A stretch of DNA of 64,000 nucleotides, taken from NCBI RefSeq assembly GCF_025502585.1, contig NZ_CP106679.1, positions 787,001-851,000 of the forward strand, in the 5' to 3' direction. Positions within the stretch are counted from its first letter, which is position 1. Each line of letters opens with the position of its first letter. Source of the DNA: Reichenbachiella agarivorans. Lineage in GTDB: Bacteria > Bacteroidota > Bacteroidia > Cytophagales > Cyclobacteriaceae. A program made the translations under genes and the position numbers. Under the pieces are notes generated by a model. That model saw only the letters and a list, made by a program, of their open reading frames with translations, ran no database searches and was not told where the DNA came from. Shown one piece after another: positions 36,893-44,938 of the stretch.

Positions 36893-37936
36893 ATGAAATC
36901 AATTAAAGACTTAATATACTTCGATACAGATAAGGCCAAGTCATTAATAAGCCAATTGAACGATGGACTTATAAGTGAAATCTCAAGAGCAATCGAAGAT
37001 GAAACTGAAGAGTCGGCAGGTCTTGGTTTTGATGTTAAGATAGTAAAAGGAAGCCTAGGTGATAAAACAAAGGAACGTTCCTTAAGAACTGAAAAAATAG
37101 AGCTTTATCACGAAATGCTTAATACAATTGAGCATGATTTGTTGGAGAAAAACTTACTAACTCCGATAAATGAAACCTTTGATAATTGGAAGGGCTCATT
37201 CAATGATTTCATGGATGAGATTCCTAACTTCAACTATATCAAAGCAACAGGGTGGGCAAGTTTTGAGGATTTTGAGAGATTCAAAAGAATACTTTCTAAT
37301 TTCAACGAAATCCAAAGATTAATATTTACATCACAACTACTAGAAACCCCTGAGTATCGTTCACTTCAAGATCAAATTGAACAGGCTAAAAAAACAGCTA
37401 ATCAGAACTCAGACAGAAATCTAAAAGCAAAGGACCTTAACAAAATAAAAGCCCTTGAAAAGAAAATAGATGATATTCTAAAAGAACAAAGTAGCATTCA
37501 TCTGTTTGATGAAGATTGGGTTGAAAGAGTTAGGACATTCTTAGACACATTTTCTCCTGAAAGATTAAACTTTAGACTACTTCCATTAGATCATTTTGGA
37601 GACTTTCAGATTTTATCTAACCTCAAGGCTAAATTTATGCTTGACGGCAACTTTGAAAACACCATTTTCACTTATGGATCAAGGCCGAATATCAAATTAA
37701 GCGTAATAGGAATTATTACATCATGCCCAAGAAAAGATGACCCAAGGGTTCACCCAAGTGATGAATATCTAGCCTATTCAGATGATGAACTCTCTGATGA
37801 AGGCCAGTTTGACAAGGCATTTAGAAGAGTGTTTGATTCCTTTGAGGCATTTGAGAAATTCTTCTTTGTTCCAAGCTTTCCGAAAATAGCAATTAGCCCA
37901 ATAGCTATCTACAGGGAAGTGAAGTTCGAAAAGTAA
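36893..37936 (+). CDS. DUF6414 family protein
   Basis: 347-aa soluble protein starting with the DUF6414-like motif DLIYFDTDKAKSLISQLNDG (lipid- or membrane-related families share the YxDxxKxxSLxAQL pattern). The middle (about residues 155-200) is a Lys/Glu-rich coiled coil (QAKKTANQNSDRNLKAKDL), and the C-terminus is beta-rich. Members of this family are scattered in accessory regions of many bacteria; function unknown. A/T-rich codon use and two long non-coding, hairpin-rich flanks (36618-36892, 37937-38147) mark it as part of the accessory island. Confidence 0.6.
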   Translation: MKSIKDLIYFDTDKAKSLISQLNDGLISEISRAIEDETEESAGLGFDVKIVKGSLGDKTKERSLRTEKIELYHEMLNTIEHDLLEKNLLTPINETFDNWKGSFNDFMDEIPNFNYIKATGWASFEDFERFKRILSNFNEIQRLIFTSQLLETPEYRSLQDQIEQAKKTANQNSDRNLKAKDLNKIKALEKKIDDILKEQSSIHLFDEDWVERVRTFLDTFSPERLNFRLLPLDHFGDFQILSNLKAKFMLDGNFENTIFTYGSRPNIKLSVIGIITSCPRKDDPRVHPSDEYLAYSDDELSDEGQFDKAFRRVFDSFEAFEKFFFVPSFPKIAISPIAIYREVKFEK

Positions 37937-38147
37937 TAACCACGAAAGCACAACATATGCTATGAATGAATGGGGTTTCATCGGTCAGGATACTTTTGTG
38001 GGGATTGGAAAGTCCGCCACAAGTTTTAAATTTAAATCAAGGCGTGGCTATGTGCGAGACGAGAGGTTAGGCGATATCCCTCATTAGGATTTTTCGGCAA
38101 CCATTATTTTATTTGCACGTACATACCAACACATAAACGCACGTGCA
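37937..38147. other. Non-coding cassette-like spacer
   Basis: About 210 nt without an ORF. Contains a CTTTTGTGG / CCACAAG-type hairpin (about 37990-38022) and, at its end, the TTGCACGT / ACGTGCAA stem. Its texture is unlike the housekeeping gaps and resembles non-coding spacers of Bacteroidota accessory regions, an impression rather than a match. Confidence 0.35.
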
Positions 38148-38148
38148 A
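38113..38148 (+). promoter_or_regulatory. Hairpin covering the antitoxin start codon
   Basis: TTGCACGT (38113-38120) pairs with ACGTGCAA (38141-38148); the last base is the A of the antitoxin ATG. Candidate operator or translational control element. Confidence 0.45.
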
Positions 38149-38405
38149 TGAACACTAAATTGACTCTAACTCTTGAAAAAGAGATTATCGAAGAAGCTAA
38201 AAAATATGCTTCAAAGAGAGGAAGAAGCTTATCTGAAATGGTAGAGAACTATTTCAAATACATAACCGAATCGAAAACTCAATCAGCAGCTACAGAAGAA
38301 CTATCTCCAAGAGTACAGAAATTAAGAGGTGTTCTAAAAGTAGATTCTTCATTTAACTACAAAAACAACCTTAACGAAGCTAAAGACGAAAAACATGGCA
38401 TCTAA
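38148..38405 (+). CDS. DUF6364-type antitoxin
   Basis: 85-aa putative antitoxin. The N-terminal ~45 residues form a ribbon-helix-helix-like DNA-binding unit (TKLTLTLEKEIIEEAKKYASKRGRSLSEMVENYFKYI); the C-terminal part (about 55-85) should wrap the toxin. The family (DUF6364) is regularly paired with PIN toxins. Its 3' end overlaps the PIN gene by 11 nt. A hairpin over its start codon may mediate autoregulation. Confidence 0.82.
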   Translation: MNTKLTLTLEKEIIEEAKKYASKRGRSLSEMVENYFKYITESKTQSAATEELSPRVQKLRGVLKVDSSFNYKNNLNEAKDEKHGI

Positions 38406-38823
38406 AATCTTCGTTGACACTGATGTCATAATTGATCTGCTTATAGACAGACAACCACATGCAGATGCAGCCTCTTTAATTTTTGATTTAGCGGAGAAAA
38501 AGAAATTACAAATACATACCTCTTCTCTTTGCCTTAACAACGTTCACTACATTGTTCGTAAAGAACTTGGAGACAAACGAACCCGAGCGATTATTGGTGA
38601 ATTACTTGAAATTATCGAAGTACTGAGCGTATCAGGAACCAACATCGAAAATGCTGTAAATAGTGAATTCAAAGATTTTGAAGATGCTATCCAACATTCC
38701 GTAGCGATCGAAAACAAAAACATTTCTGCAATCGTAACTAGAAACACCAAAGACTACAAGAAGTCTCAAATACCGGTATTCAACACCGAAATGTATGTTA
38801 AAATGGTATTTAAAGAGGGATAA
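38395..38823 (+). CDS. PIN-domain toxin (ribonuclease)
   Basis: 142-aa PIN-domain protein, the toxin half of a type II (VapBC-like) module. Metal-binding acidic residues are visible: FVDTDVIIDLLIDRQ (Asp8 region), the central Glu of KELGDKRTRAII and FKDFEDAIQHSVA near 100, with the late VTRNTKDY. Such toxins cut RNA, often tRNA or rRNA. Start overlaps the antitoxin gene by 11 nt, so translation is coupled. Low-G/C codon use matches the accessory island. Confidence 0.88.
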   Translation: MASKIFVDTDVIIDLLIDRQPHADAASLIFDLAEKKKLQIHTSSLCLNNVHYIVRKELGDKRTRAIIGELLEIIEVLSVSGTNIENAVNSEFKDFEDAIQHSVAIENKNISAIVTRNTKDYKKSQIPVFNTEMYVKMVFKEG

Positions 38824-38859
38824 CAAACTGTATAAATCATGCTGCGGCAGCAGCAGTTT

Positions 38860-38988
38860 GAATCGTGCTGCTTACCCCTGCCCCGCCATATCTCTGCCTT
38901 GATCTATCCCAGTAGAAAACATATAGACCAAATCAGAGATTTGGCTATATTGTGGACGAAACTTAATCATTGTCTCTCAGCACGATTC
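38860..38988. repeat. Nested inverted repeats after the toxin gene
   Basis: Outer arms GAATCGTGCTG (38860-38870) / CAGCACGATTC (38978-38988), perfect 11 bp; inner arms GCCATATCTCTG (38882-38893) / CAGAGATTTGGC (38933-38944), one mismatch. A CAAACTG / CAGTTTG pair lies just before. Non-coding; could be a MITE-like remnant or an RNA. Confidence 0.45.
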
Positions 38989-39017
38989 ATACAGAGATGT
39001 TATGAGCCATTTAGAAC

Positions 39018-39632
39018 CTACTGCACAAAAGTCCAAACACCCATCAGTATAAAGATGATACCTGGCACTCTATAGAGGAGAAAGGTGTTGTTTTGAATGG
39101 CGGTGAAGCGTGAGCCCAAATAAATCACAGAAACCAACAACAAAAAAGTGCCCGTAGAAACACCTGCAACATAGATGAGAAAATTGCTGTCTGTCAAGGT
39201 CACCCAGCCCATGGATTGCAAATATGCCGTCACCGCCAACCAATAAGGGATCGCCAGCGGATTGGCCAATGCCACCAACACACCGCGCAAGAATCCTGAG
39301 CGTTTTTCACCCGTTGCTTGATTTGGCTCGGTTTTATCCTTGCGCTTGGGACGCTTTATTAGATTGTAAATACCTAAAATGATCAAAACAGATCCAGAAA
39401 TCCAAGTAAACCAATTGGCAATCTCCAGGTTCTCCGTCAAAAATATCTGAAATCGAACTGCCAAACCTGCATAAACAAACTCTACCACAGAAGCGGCCAG
39501 GGCAAATGACAATGCACCTGACTTTTTGCCAAGCATTGCCAACTGCATCACAGATAAGTTGATTGTCCCAGGTGGGATCGAACCTACAAAACTAAATACC
39601 AACGCCACCAAAAACATCCCTATCAATACCAT
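39018..39632 (-). CDS. LysE-family amino acid exporter
   Basis: 204-aa inner-membrane translocator of the LysE/RhtB family. Six hydrophobic helices are visible, with the family N-terminus FSFVGSIPPGTINLSVMQ and the central ALANPLAIPYWL motif. It would export an amino acid or small conjugate by proton antiport. Last gene of a tight minus-strand operon: one nt after the ATP-grasp gene, which suggests that the ligase product is the cargo. Confidence 0.85.
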   Translation of the reverse strand: MVLIGMFLVALVFSFVGSIPPGTINLSVMQLAMLGKKSGALSFALAASVVEFVYAGLAVRFQIFLTENLEIANWFTWISGSVLIILGIYNLIKRPKRKDKTEPNQATGEKRSGFLRGVLVALANPLAIPYWLAVTAYLQSMGWVTLTDSNFLIYVAGVSTGTFLLLVSVIYLGSRFTAIQNNTFLLYRVPGIIFILMGVWTFVQ

Positions 39633-39633
39633 G

Positions 39634-40743
39634 TTACTTTACTTTTTCTCGGTTGTACTTGCGTATTTTTCTTACTTCTCGCAGTCCTTCAAAGAAGCCC
39701 ATATAGGGAATACCTCTTTTGCGGTTCAAGATCGAAATGTCAGTCAACACCTGCAAGTGATGGATGATATCTTTGTAGGCTTGGATCAACGAAAACCCTG
39801 GGTGATAAATATGAGCTGGCTCAGCACCTGCCCCATTCAGTTCCAATACCTTGAAATACTCCCCTCTATACAGGTCGTCCAGCGATCGACATCTCAGATC
39901 ATACCTACCGAAATAAAAGCCCTCGATCTGCTGACTCACCCGATCAAACACCGCTATCAATTTGTCATTGATCAAATGATTGCCATTGAGAAATGTCGTA
40001 CCCAAGCAATGATTGCCAATTGACACCAACTCGACTATCTCTCCACGAGAGGGGATATGGCGGAGTTTTATAGGTTCTTTGAGCCACAACCTTTGGAGGT
40101 GCATTTTGGCGCGAGCGTCTTGCTGCATGAGCTGCTCCACAGTCTGCACACCATCACCCACGACCTTGAGCATGTCCTTCATCACGATAGAGCTGACTGT
40201 ACCTCTCGGCTGATCAGGATAGTGATAGTAAAACACCCCCAGCTCAACCTCGTAGGGCACAAACTCCTGAACAAGAAAATCAACTTGTATATCCTCAAGA
40301 TAGCGATTCAGTTGCTCCTCACTCTTGATCAACTCCACCATCCAACCTCGCTCTCCTATGTCTGGCTTTAGAATGAAAGGGAAATCCATTCCACGGTCTT
40401 TGACATGCATGAGTAGTTCTGTACTGCTCACATCAGGTGTCAATCGAAAAGTCTTCGGGATGTATTGAGCGGGAATCAAGTCGAATATCTTCATTTTGGA
40501 CTCTCCCAGCATCCCTCCAAACTCAATCCCAGGATTGGATGCAGTGAAAAAGAATATCGAGCGAGCACGGATCGTTGACCACAGCCAATAAAACAGTACG
40601 GGGAAGTAAAAGACTGAGAAAGGCCAAAATTCCCATCTAAAAATCTTAGCCCATACCACACTAGAATTCAGTTTGGCGTATAGGGACTTTTTGCTCGGAG
40701 ATGAATTGTACAATTGATCTGGCTCTGGTAAAGTTACTTCCAT
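39634..40743 (-). CDS. ATP-grasp ligase (D-Ala-D-Ala ligase-like)
   Basis: 369-aa protein with a hydrophobic N-terminal segment (about residues 36-60, probably membrane-associated) and an ATP-grasp domain (about 95-340). Seen: FPFILKPDIGERGWMV (ATP-binding Lys and loop), FLVQEFVPYEVELGVFYY, and the metal/phosphate site FKVLELNGAGAEPAHIYHPGF (Glu/Asn). Such enzymes couple ATP hydrolysis to formation of an amide or ester from a carboxylate. Substrates unknown. It sits 5 nt after the DinB gene and 1 nt before the LysE-type exporter, so its product may be exported. Confidence 0.78.
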   Translation of the reverse strand: MEVTLPEPDQLYNSSPSKKSLYAKLNSSVVWAKIFRWEFWPFSVFYFPVLFYWLWSTIRARSIFFFTASNPGIEFGGMLGESKMKIFDLIPAQYIPKTFRLTPDVSSTELLMHVKDRGMDFPFILKPDIGERGWMVELIKSEEQLNRYLEDIQVDFLVQEFVPYEVELGVFYYHYPDQPRGTVSSIVMKDMLKVVGDGVQTVEQLMQQDARAKMHLQRLWLKEPIKLRHIPSRGEIVELVSIGNHCLGTTFLNGNHLINDKLIAVFDRVSQQIEGFYFGRYDLRCRSLDDLYRGEYFKVLELNGAGAEPAHIYHPGFSLIQAYKDIIHHLQVLTDISILNRKRGIPYMGFFEGLREVRKIRKYNREKVK

Positions 40744-40748
40744 GGGGG

Positions 40749-41261
40749 TTAAGCCTTTTGCAACAGAGACGCTCGGTACCTCATGGTAGAACTGGCTATT
40801 CCAAAGCTTTCATCTAGCATCAGATTGGGTTTGACCTCCCTCAGCCCGATTCTAATCAAAGCCATGTGATGTACGGCATGTTCTATGTTATAGATCAGTT
40901 CTCGCTCCAGGTTACTCTGCACAATGCAAGAAGTCTCATCTGCATCGAAAGATTGCTCCAGAGTGATTGACACATTGTCTGATACCTGATTGAGTTGATT
41001 TCGCAATTGGTTGAGCTGATCGAGCGCCACCACTGTATCACTCTCCAATGCCAGGTCTCTGCATCTCAAGTCGTAATTGACCATGCCTGTATGGTAGTCT
41101 TGAAGCAGGCACTTGAAGAATTCCAAGGTATGTCTGACATGCTGCCCTATGGTAGAGCCATTGAGTGTGATGGACAATTGACTGTATTCTTCGTTGGTCA
41201 ATTCTTGGATCAAACCAGTGAGTTGGTTAAAAATGTTGTTTATAGCAAGTTTTATAATCAT
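40749..41261 (-). CDS. DinB family protein
   Basis: 170-aa four-helix-bundle protein of the DinB/YfiT superfamily. Metal-binding His residues are present: TIGQHVRHTLEF near residue 38 and NIEHAVHHMALIRIGL near 126. Members include bacillithiol- and mycothiol-dependent transferases and metal-dependent hydrolases; the precise activity is not evident. First gene of the three-gene operon with the ATP-grasp ligase and LysE-type exporter. Confidence 0.85.
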   Translation of the reverse strand: MIIKLAINNIFNQLTGLIQELTNEEYSQLSITLNGSTIGQHVRHTLEFFKCLLQDYHTGMVNYDLRCRDLALESDTVVALDQLNQLRNQLNQVSDNVSITLEQSFDADETSCIVQSNLERELIYNIEHAVHHMALIRIGLREVKPNLMLDESFGIASSTMRYRASLLQKA

Positions 41262-41383
41262 TGTTTATGTTTTGGTCAGTCGGTCATTTTTGTGAGTTGT
41301 CCATGAATGAAGCCGATAAATTTAATTATTCTTATTCAAACAACATCATTTTGATTGTGGTTCACTTCACGCAATCTAGAGTT

Positions 41384-41863
41384 TCAATGAACCAAATCCT
41401 TGACCATATCCCAAACCAACTCCGCTTCATATCCTTTGTAGATCAAATAACGGGATATCTTTTCTCGCTTTTTGAAAATATTTGTTTCTGTTTCGGTGTC
41501 TGCCTTTTTTGTCGTGAGCTCTTCTAATGTTGCCAAATAGTCTTCTTGACTGATTTCTAGCATTGCTTTTTTTACACAGTAAGCAGATACATCATGCTGC
41601 TGCAATCCGATTTTAATTTTGTTTCTTCCCCATTTCTTGATGCGAAATTTGCCGCCAGCATAGATTTTGGCAAAACGCTCTTCATTGACGAAGCCCTCCA
41701 TGATCAGATCTGTTAGGACATCTTCCACTTCACTTCGGTACAGTCCGTATTCATACAGTTTTTGGCGAACTTCTTTTTGCGAGCGCTCCTGATAGGCACA
41801 GAAGTTAGCCGCTTTGAGTTTTGCTTCCTTCTTGGATAGATGTAATTTTTTCTTTTCGAGCAA
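41384..41863 (-). CDS. recX: Regulatory protein RecX
   Basis: 159-aa modulator of RecA. RecX is built of repeated three-helix units; seen here as ANFCAYQERSQKEVRQKLYEYG (first unit), LIMEGFVNEERFAKIYAGGKFRIKKWGRNKIKIGL (second, with the conserved FxDERFA-like motif) and KREKISRYLIYKGYEAELVWDMV (third). N-terminus Lys-rich. recA is not adjacent. Single gene on the minus strand. Confidence 0.88.
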   Translation of the reverse strand: MLEKKKLHLSKKEAKLKAANFCAYQERSQKEVRQKLYEYGLYRSEVEDVLTDLIMEGFVNEERFAKIYAGGKFRIKKWGRNKIKIGLQQHDVSAYCVKKAMLEISQEDYLATLEELTTKKADTETETNIFKKREKISRYLIYKGYEAELVWDMVKDLVH

Positions 41864-41938
41864 TTGCAGAATATTTTACAAGCAAATATCTCCATTTATA
41901 GGATAGTAGCGTCTCTTCTCACTGAAATCTTGAAAACA

Positions 41939-42310
41939 CTATTTGGATACCATGATATCCTCCAAACTCTTCACAATATGAGATTTCAATCCAAAGTATT
42001 CGAGCATTACTCGGGCAGCTCCTCGGATCAGAAAGCTATCCGCTATGACAGTGACTTCTGTAATTCTCCTTTTGTATAGTTTGAGACTTTGGTACCATTG
42101 TTTGCGAGCTGAGGGATCAAACCCATTCATGTCCGTACAATCCCAAACGAAGGTATAGCTGTTGTTGGAGCTTTCCATTTCTTCACTCCAAGCCCTGGCT
42201 CCCTCGATGCTGGCTGCTCTAGAAAATCTTCCTTTGAATTTAAAGTACAGTACATGCATGCCATATTGAGGAGCACTGCTGATATCAAGATTGGTTGATT
42301 TGAAATCCAT
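41939..42310 (-). CDS. STAS/SpoIIAA-like protein
   Basis: 123-aa small soluble protein with alternating strands and helices of the STAS/SpoIIAA-like type: VLYFKFKGRFSRAASIEGARAW, YTFVWDCTDMNGFDPSARKQW (the DCT-MNGFD loop is where STAS antagonists carry the phosphosite), and TEVTVIADSFLIRGAARVML. ATG 42310 is preferred to the longer frame at 42343. A second STAS-like gene is 0.9 kb away on the plus strand. Partner kinase or phosphatase not in the window. Confidence 0.6.
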   Translation of the reverse strand: MDFKSTNLDISSAPQYGMHVLYFKFKGRFSRAASIEGARAWSEEMESSNNSYTFVWDCTDMNGFDPSARKQWYQSLKLYKRRITEVTVIADSFLIRGAARVMLEYFGLKSHIVKSLEDIMVSK

Positions 42311-42408
42311 AAGTGTATTGTTTACAATGAAAAAAAGCACCAATGTAGTACTTTCAATTTAATAAACAATTCACAAAGGACCTCATTAAAACACTGTAAA
42401 CTAGCAGA

Positions 42409-42945
42409 TTAACTCACAGCATCTTGAAACTTTGTCAATTGAATCTGAAAATCAGCTCTGAGGTTTTCAGATTCAATCCCTTGCTCTATACTAAAGTTCT
42501 CTTCGAAAGAGGGCAAAGAAAAAGAAGCAACCACTTGTCCTCCTCGATGAGGAAATCCCTTCACAGCAATATCCAAAACAGATTGCCCTCCGCGTTGTCC
42601 CGGAGAAGTAGCCATCAAAAACATGGGTTTGTTCAACCACATTTTTTCCTTGATCCTGGATGACCAATCAAAAATATTTTTAAAAGCGGTGCTGAAATTA
42701 CCATTGTGCTCAGCAAATGAGATGAGGATACCATCTGCTGACCGCAACTCCTCTTTGAACTGCACAGCCTGAGCTGGAATCCCCAGTTGCTTTTCCTTGT
42801 CGACACTGAATAGCGGCATTTCATAGTCATTGAGATCCAACAGCCGAATCTCCATGCCGTCCAATTGCGTTGTAGCCCACTTCGCCAATTTTTGATTGAT
42901 AGATGTACTACTGGTACTAGCTCCAAAAGCAACAATTTTCTTCAT
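42409..42945 (-). CDS. NADPH-dependent FMN reductase (flavodoxin fold)
   Basis: 178-aa flavodoxin-fold oxidoreductase of the NADPH-dependent FMN reductase family (ArsH/ChrR/AzoR-like relatives). The flavin phosphate loop is GASTSSTSINQKLA near residue 8 (written GASxxxxSxN), followed by LLDLNDYEMPLF and the second flavin loop SFAEHNGNFSTAFKNIFDW near 75. It reduces flavin, quinones or similar with NAD(P)H in the cytoplasm. ATG 42945 is preferred. Confidence 0.85.
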   Translation of the reverse strand: MKKIVAFGASTSSTSINQKLAKWATTQLDGMEIRLLDLNDYEMPLFSVDKEKQLGIPAQAVQFKEELRSADGILISFAEHNGNFSTAFKNIFDWSSRIKEKMWLNKPMFLMATSPGQRGGQSVLDIAVKGFPHRGGQVVASFSLPSFEENFSIEQGIESENLRADFQIQLTKFQDAVS

Positions 42946-43190
42946 GAAGGTCAATTTAGTGATTGCACAATAACTTCTTTACGGAGAACCGAGCTTTATT
43001 GATATGATCGTCTTTCAAATTAGTTTAGAAACAACATACCAAAGCACTCTCTTTTTGAGTTGAATTATTCAAACAAGCAACAGTATAAATCTCAGAAGTA
43101 TCAATGGACAATACACAGATCTTGTTTGTTTTCTTGTAGAATGAAACGTACTTCATTAAATTATAAGGCTCAGGTCATAGATAACCTGTC

Positions 43191-43562
43191 ATGGAATACA
43201 GCGAAAGAGTCAAAATCATCGAACACAGAGGTAAAGAGATTTTCTACTTTGACTTCACCTTCCTCAGGGCTGAGGAGCACCCATGGGTCATGGATGTTGC
43301 ACTTCAGCGTGCTCTTCAATCTAAGCAAAAAGAAATATTGTACATCTCCAACGTGAGCAATACTCACCTCAACACAGAGAGTCGAAAAAAAGCAAAAAGC
43401 ATCTTCACTACCTTGCACAACCAAGGATTCAAAGTCAAAGGTTCGACCATGGGTATCACAGGCTTGCAAAAGTTAATCGTATCAGCCATCGACAGAGACA
43501 TGTATTTTACCAATGACATAGAAAAGGCCAAGGATTGGCTGGTAGGAGACGATAAGCTGTGA
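43191..43562 (+). CDS. STAS/SpoIIAA-like protein
   Basis: 123-aa protein with a four-strand/helix pattern typical of SpoIIAA-like STAS proteins: VKIIEHRGKEIFYFDFTFLR, KQKEILYISNVSNTHLNTESRKKA (the SNVSNTHLN loop corresponds to the phosphosite loop), FKVKGSTMGITGLQKLIVSAI and a C-terminal helix DIEKAKDWL. Same length as the minus-strand gene at 41939-42310, but low identity by eye. 94 nt before the caspase-like gene. Confidence 0.6.
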   Translation: MEYSERVKIIEHRGKEIFYFDFTFLRAEEHPWVMDVALQRALQSKQKEILYISNVSNTHLNTESRKKAKSIFTTLHNQGFKVKGSTMGITGLQKLIVSAIDRDMYFTNDIEKAKDWLVGDDKL

Positions 43563-43655
43563 CAACCCAGTGTTATTCTAAATTGACACACATAAAACCT
43601 AGTCGAAAATACTCATTTTGCTATCTTTAGCTGTTAATAGCAATAAACACAACCT

Positions 43656-44933
43656 ATGAAAAAGTTAGTACTCTTATTCATTGTAATATCTAGTCAATTG
43701 TATGCGCAAGAAAAAAGACTTGCTTTGGTCATTGGCAATGCCGCATACGAACATAGTGGAGTATTGAAAAACCCAGTGAATGATGCAAACTTGATGGCAA
43801 GCTCACTGCAACAATTGGGTTTTGAAGTGATTCTACATACTGATGCCAACAAAACCAAAATGGAGAGAGCTGTTTATGAGTTTAGTAAAGAATTAAATAA
43901 TTACAACATTGCACTTTTCTATTATGCGGGTCACGGTGTACAAGTCGATGGAGCCAACTACCTTATTCCTGTGGATGCCAAAATTGAAGACAAAATCGGT
44001 GCGCAATTTGAAGCCATCGATTTAAACAAGATCGTAGGTCAGTTCGAGGCTCATCAAAACAATACCAACATTGTAATCTTGGACGCCTGTAGGAATGACC
44101 CTTTCAAAACCTGGTCACGAGGAGGTGACAGAGGATTCAAGGCTGTTTCTGCTCCTAGCGGGACTATTATTGCCTATGCTACAAGTGAAGGATCTACTGC
44201 GGCAGATGGAGATGGGGCAAATGGTCTCTATACTAAGGTCCTCGTCCAGGAGATGTTTCAAGATCAGCGAATAGAAGATGTGTTCATTCAGACCAGAAAC
44301 AAGGTCAGAAAAGAAAGCGAAAACAAGCAAAGCCCACAAGAATGGTCTCAATTGACTGGTAAATTCTATTTTAACAAACCTTCGACTCAAAACAGTACCA
44401 ATACACTAGTAGCGTCCAATGACCGAGCCATCAACACAGGTCAACCTAAGGCCATCAATATGAACCTGAGTCTACAAGAATTAATTGCCAACGGCACTAG
44501 TCCAGTGGCACTCATAGACAATGGGTTTGCTGTGACACAATTACTCAAAGAAGGTATGACCAAATCAGATTTGATTGGGATAACATGTGGTGGAGGTGTT
44601 CTTTTTGATGTAGATCCTGATGATGGAAGGGCATGGATTGCAGCAGAAGAAGATCAAAATAGAGGCATGCTGGCTAACTGGGAGGATGCAAAAAACATTG
44701 CTCAAAGGCCATACAACGGACACAACGACTGGAAGCTACCAAACAGGACTCAACTCAAAGCGATGTATGACAACTTAAAAACCAATGGTTTAGGGAATTT
44801 TGAAGAAACGAGCTACTGGAGTTCATCAGAAAGTAGCTACAGCAATGCTTGGGGTATCAGTTTCGAAAGCGGAAGCAAGTATGAATTTAATAAAACAGGA
44901 AAAAAGAAAATTCGTGCAATTCGAAAACTCTAG
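43656..44933 (+). CDS. Secreted caspase-like protein with DUF1566-type C-terminus
   Basis: 425-aa protein: signal peptide (residues 1-18, ending YAQ), a caspase/C14 (metacaspase-like) domain (about 19-245) and a C-terminal Lcl/DUF1566 domain (about 310-425). The catalytic dyad is intact: His93 in YYAGHGVQ and Cys145 in ILDACRNDPF. The C-terminal domain has WEDAKNIAQRP, WKLPNRTQLKAMYDN and SYWSSSESS, the pattern of formylglycine-enzyme/lectin-like folds. A cysteine endopeptidase exported to the periplasm is likely, cutting after basic residues if it follows the family. Target unknown. A TATCTTTA box (43621-43628) lies 27 nt upstream. It converges with the envelope operon, with a 5-nt gap. Confidence 0.88.
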   Translation: MKKLVLLFIVISSQLYAQEKRLALVIGNAAYEHSGVLKNPVNDANLMASSLQQLGFEVILHTDANKTKMERAVYEFSKELNNYNIALFYYAGHGVQVDGANYLIPVDAKIEDKIGAQFEAIDLNKIVGQFEAHQNNTNIVILDACRNDPFKTWSRGGDRGFKAVSAPSGTIIAYATSEGSTAADGDGANGLYTKVLVQEMFQDQRIEDVFIQTRNKVRKESENKQSPQEWSQLTGKFYFNKPSTQNSTNTLVASNDRAINTGQPKAINMNLSLQELIANGTSPVALIDNGFAVTQLLKEGMTKSDLIGITCGGGVLFDVDPDDGRAWIAAEEDQNRGMLANWEDAKNIAQRPYNGHNDWKLPNRTQLKAMYDNLKTNGLGNFEETSYWSSSESSYSNAWGISFESGSKYEFNKTGKKKIRAIRKL

Positions 44934-44938
44934 AAATC

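Noticed and set aside
36893-37936. Anti-phage defence protein
   Set aside because: It sits in an accessory island beside a TA pair, but no nuclease, helicase or other effector motif is visible, so a defence role is not supported.
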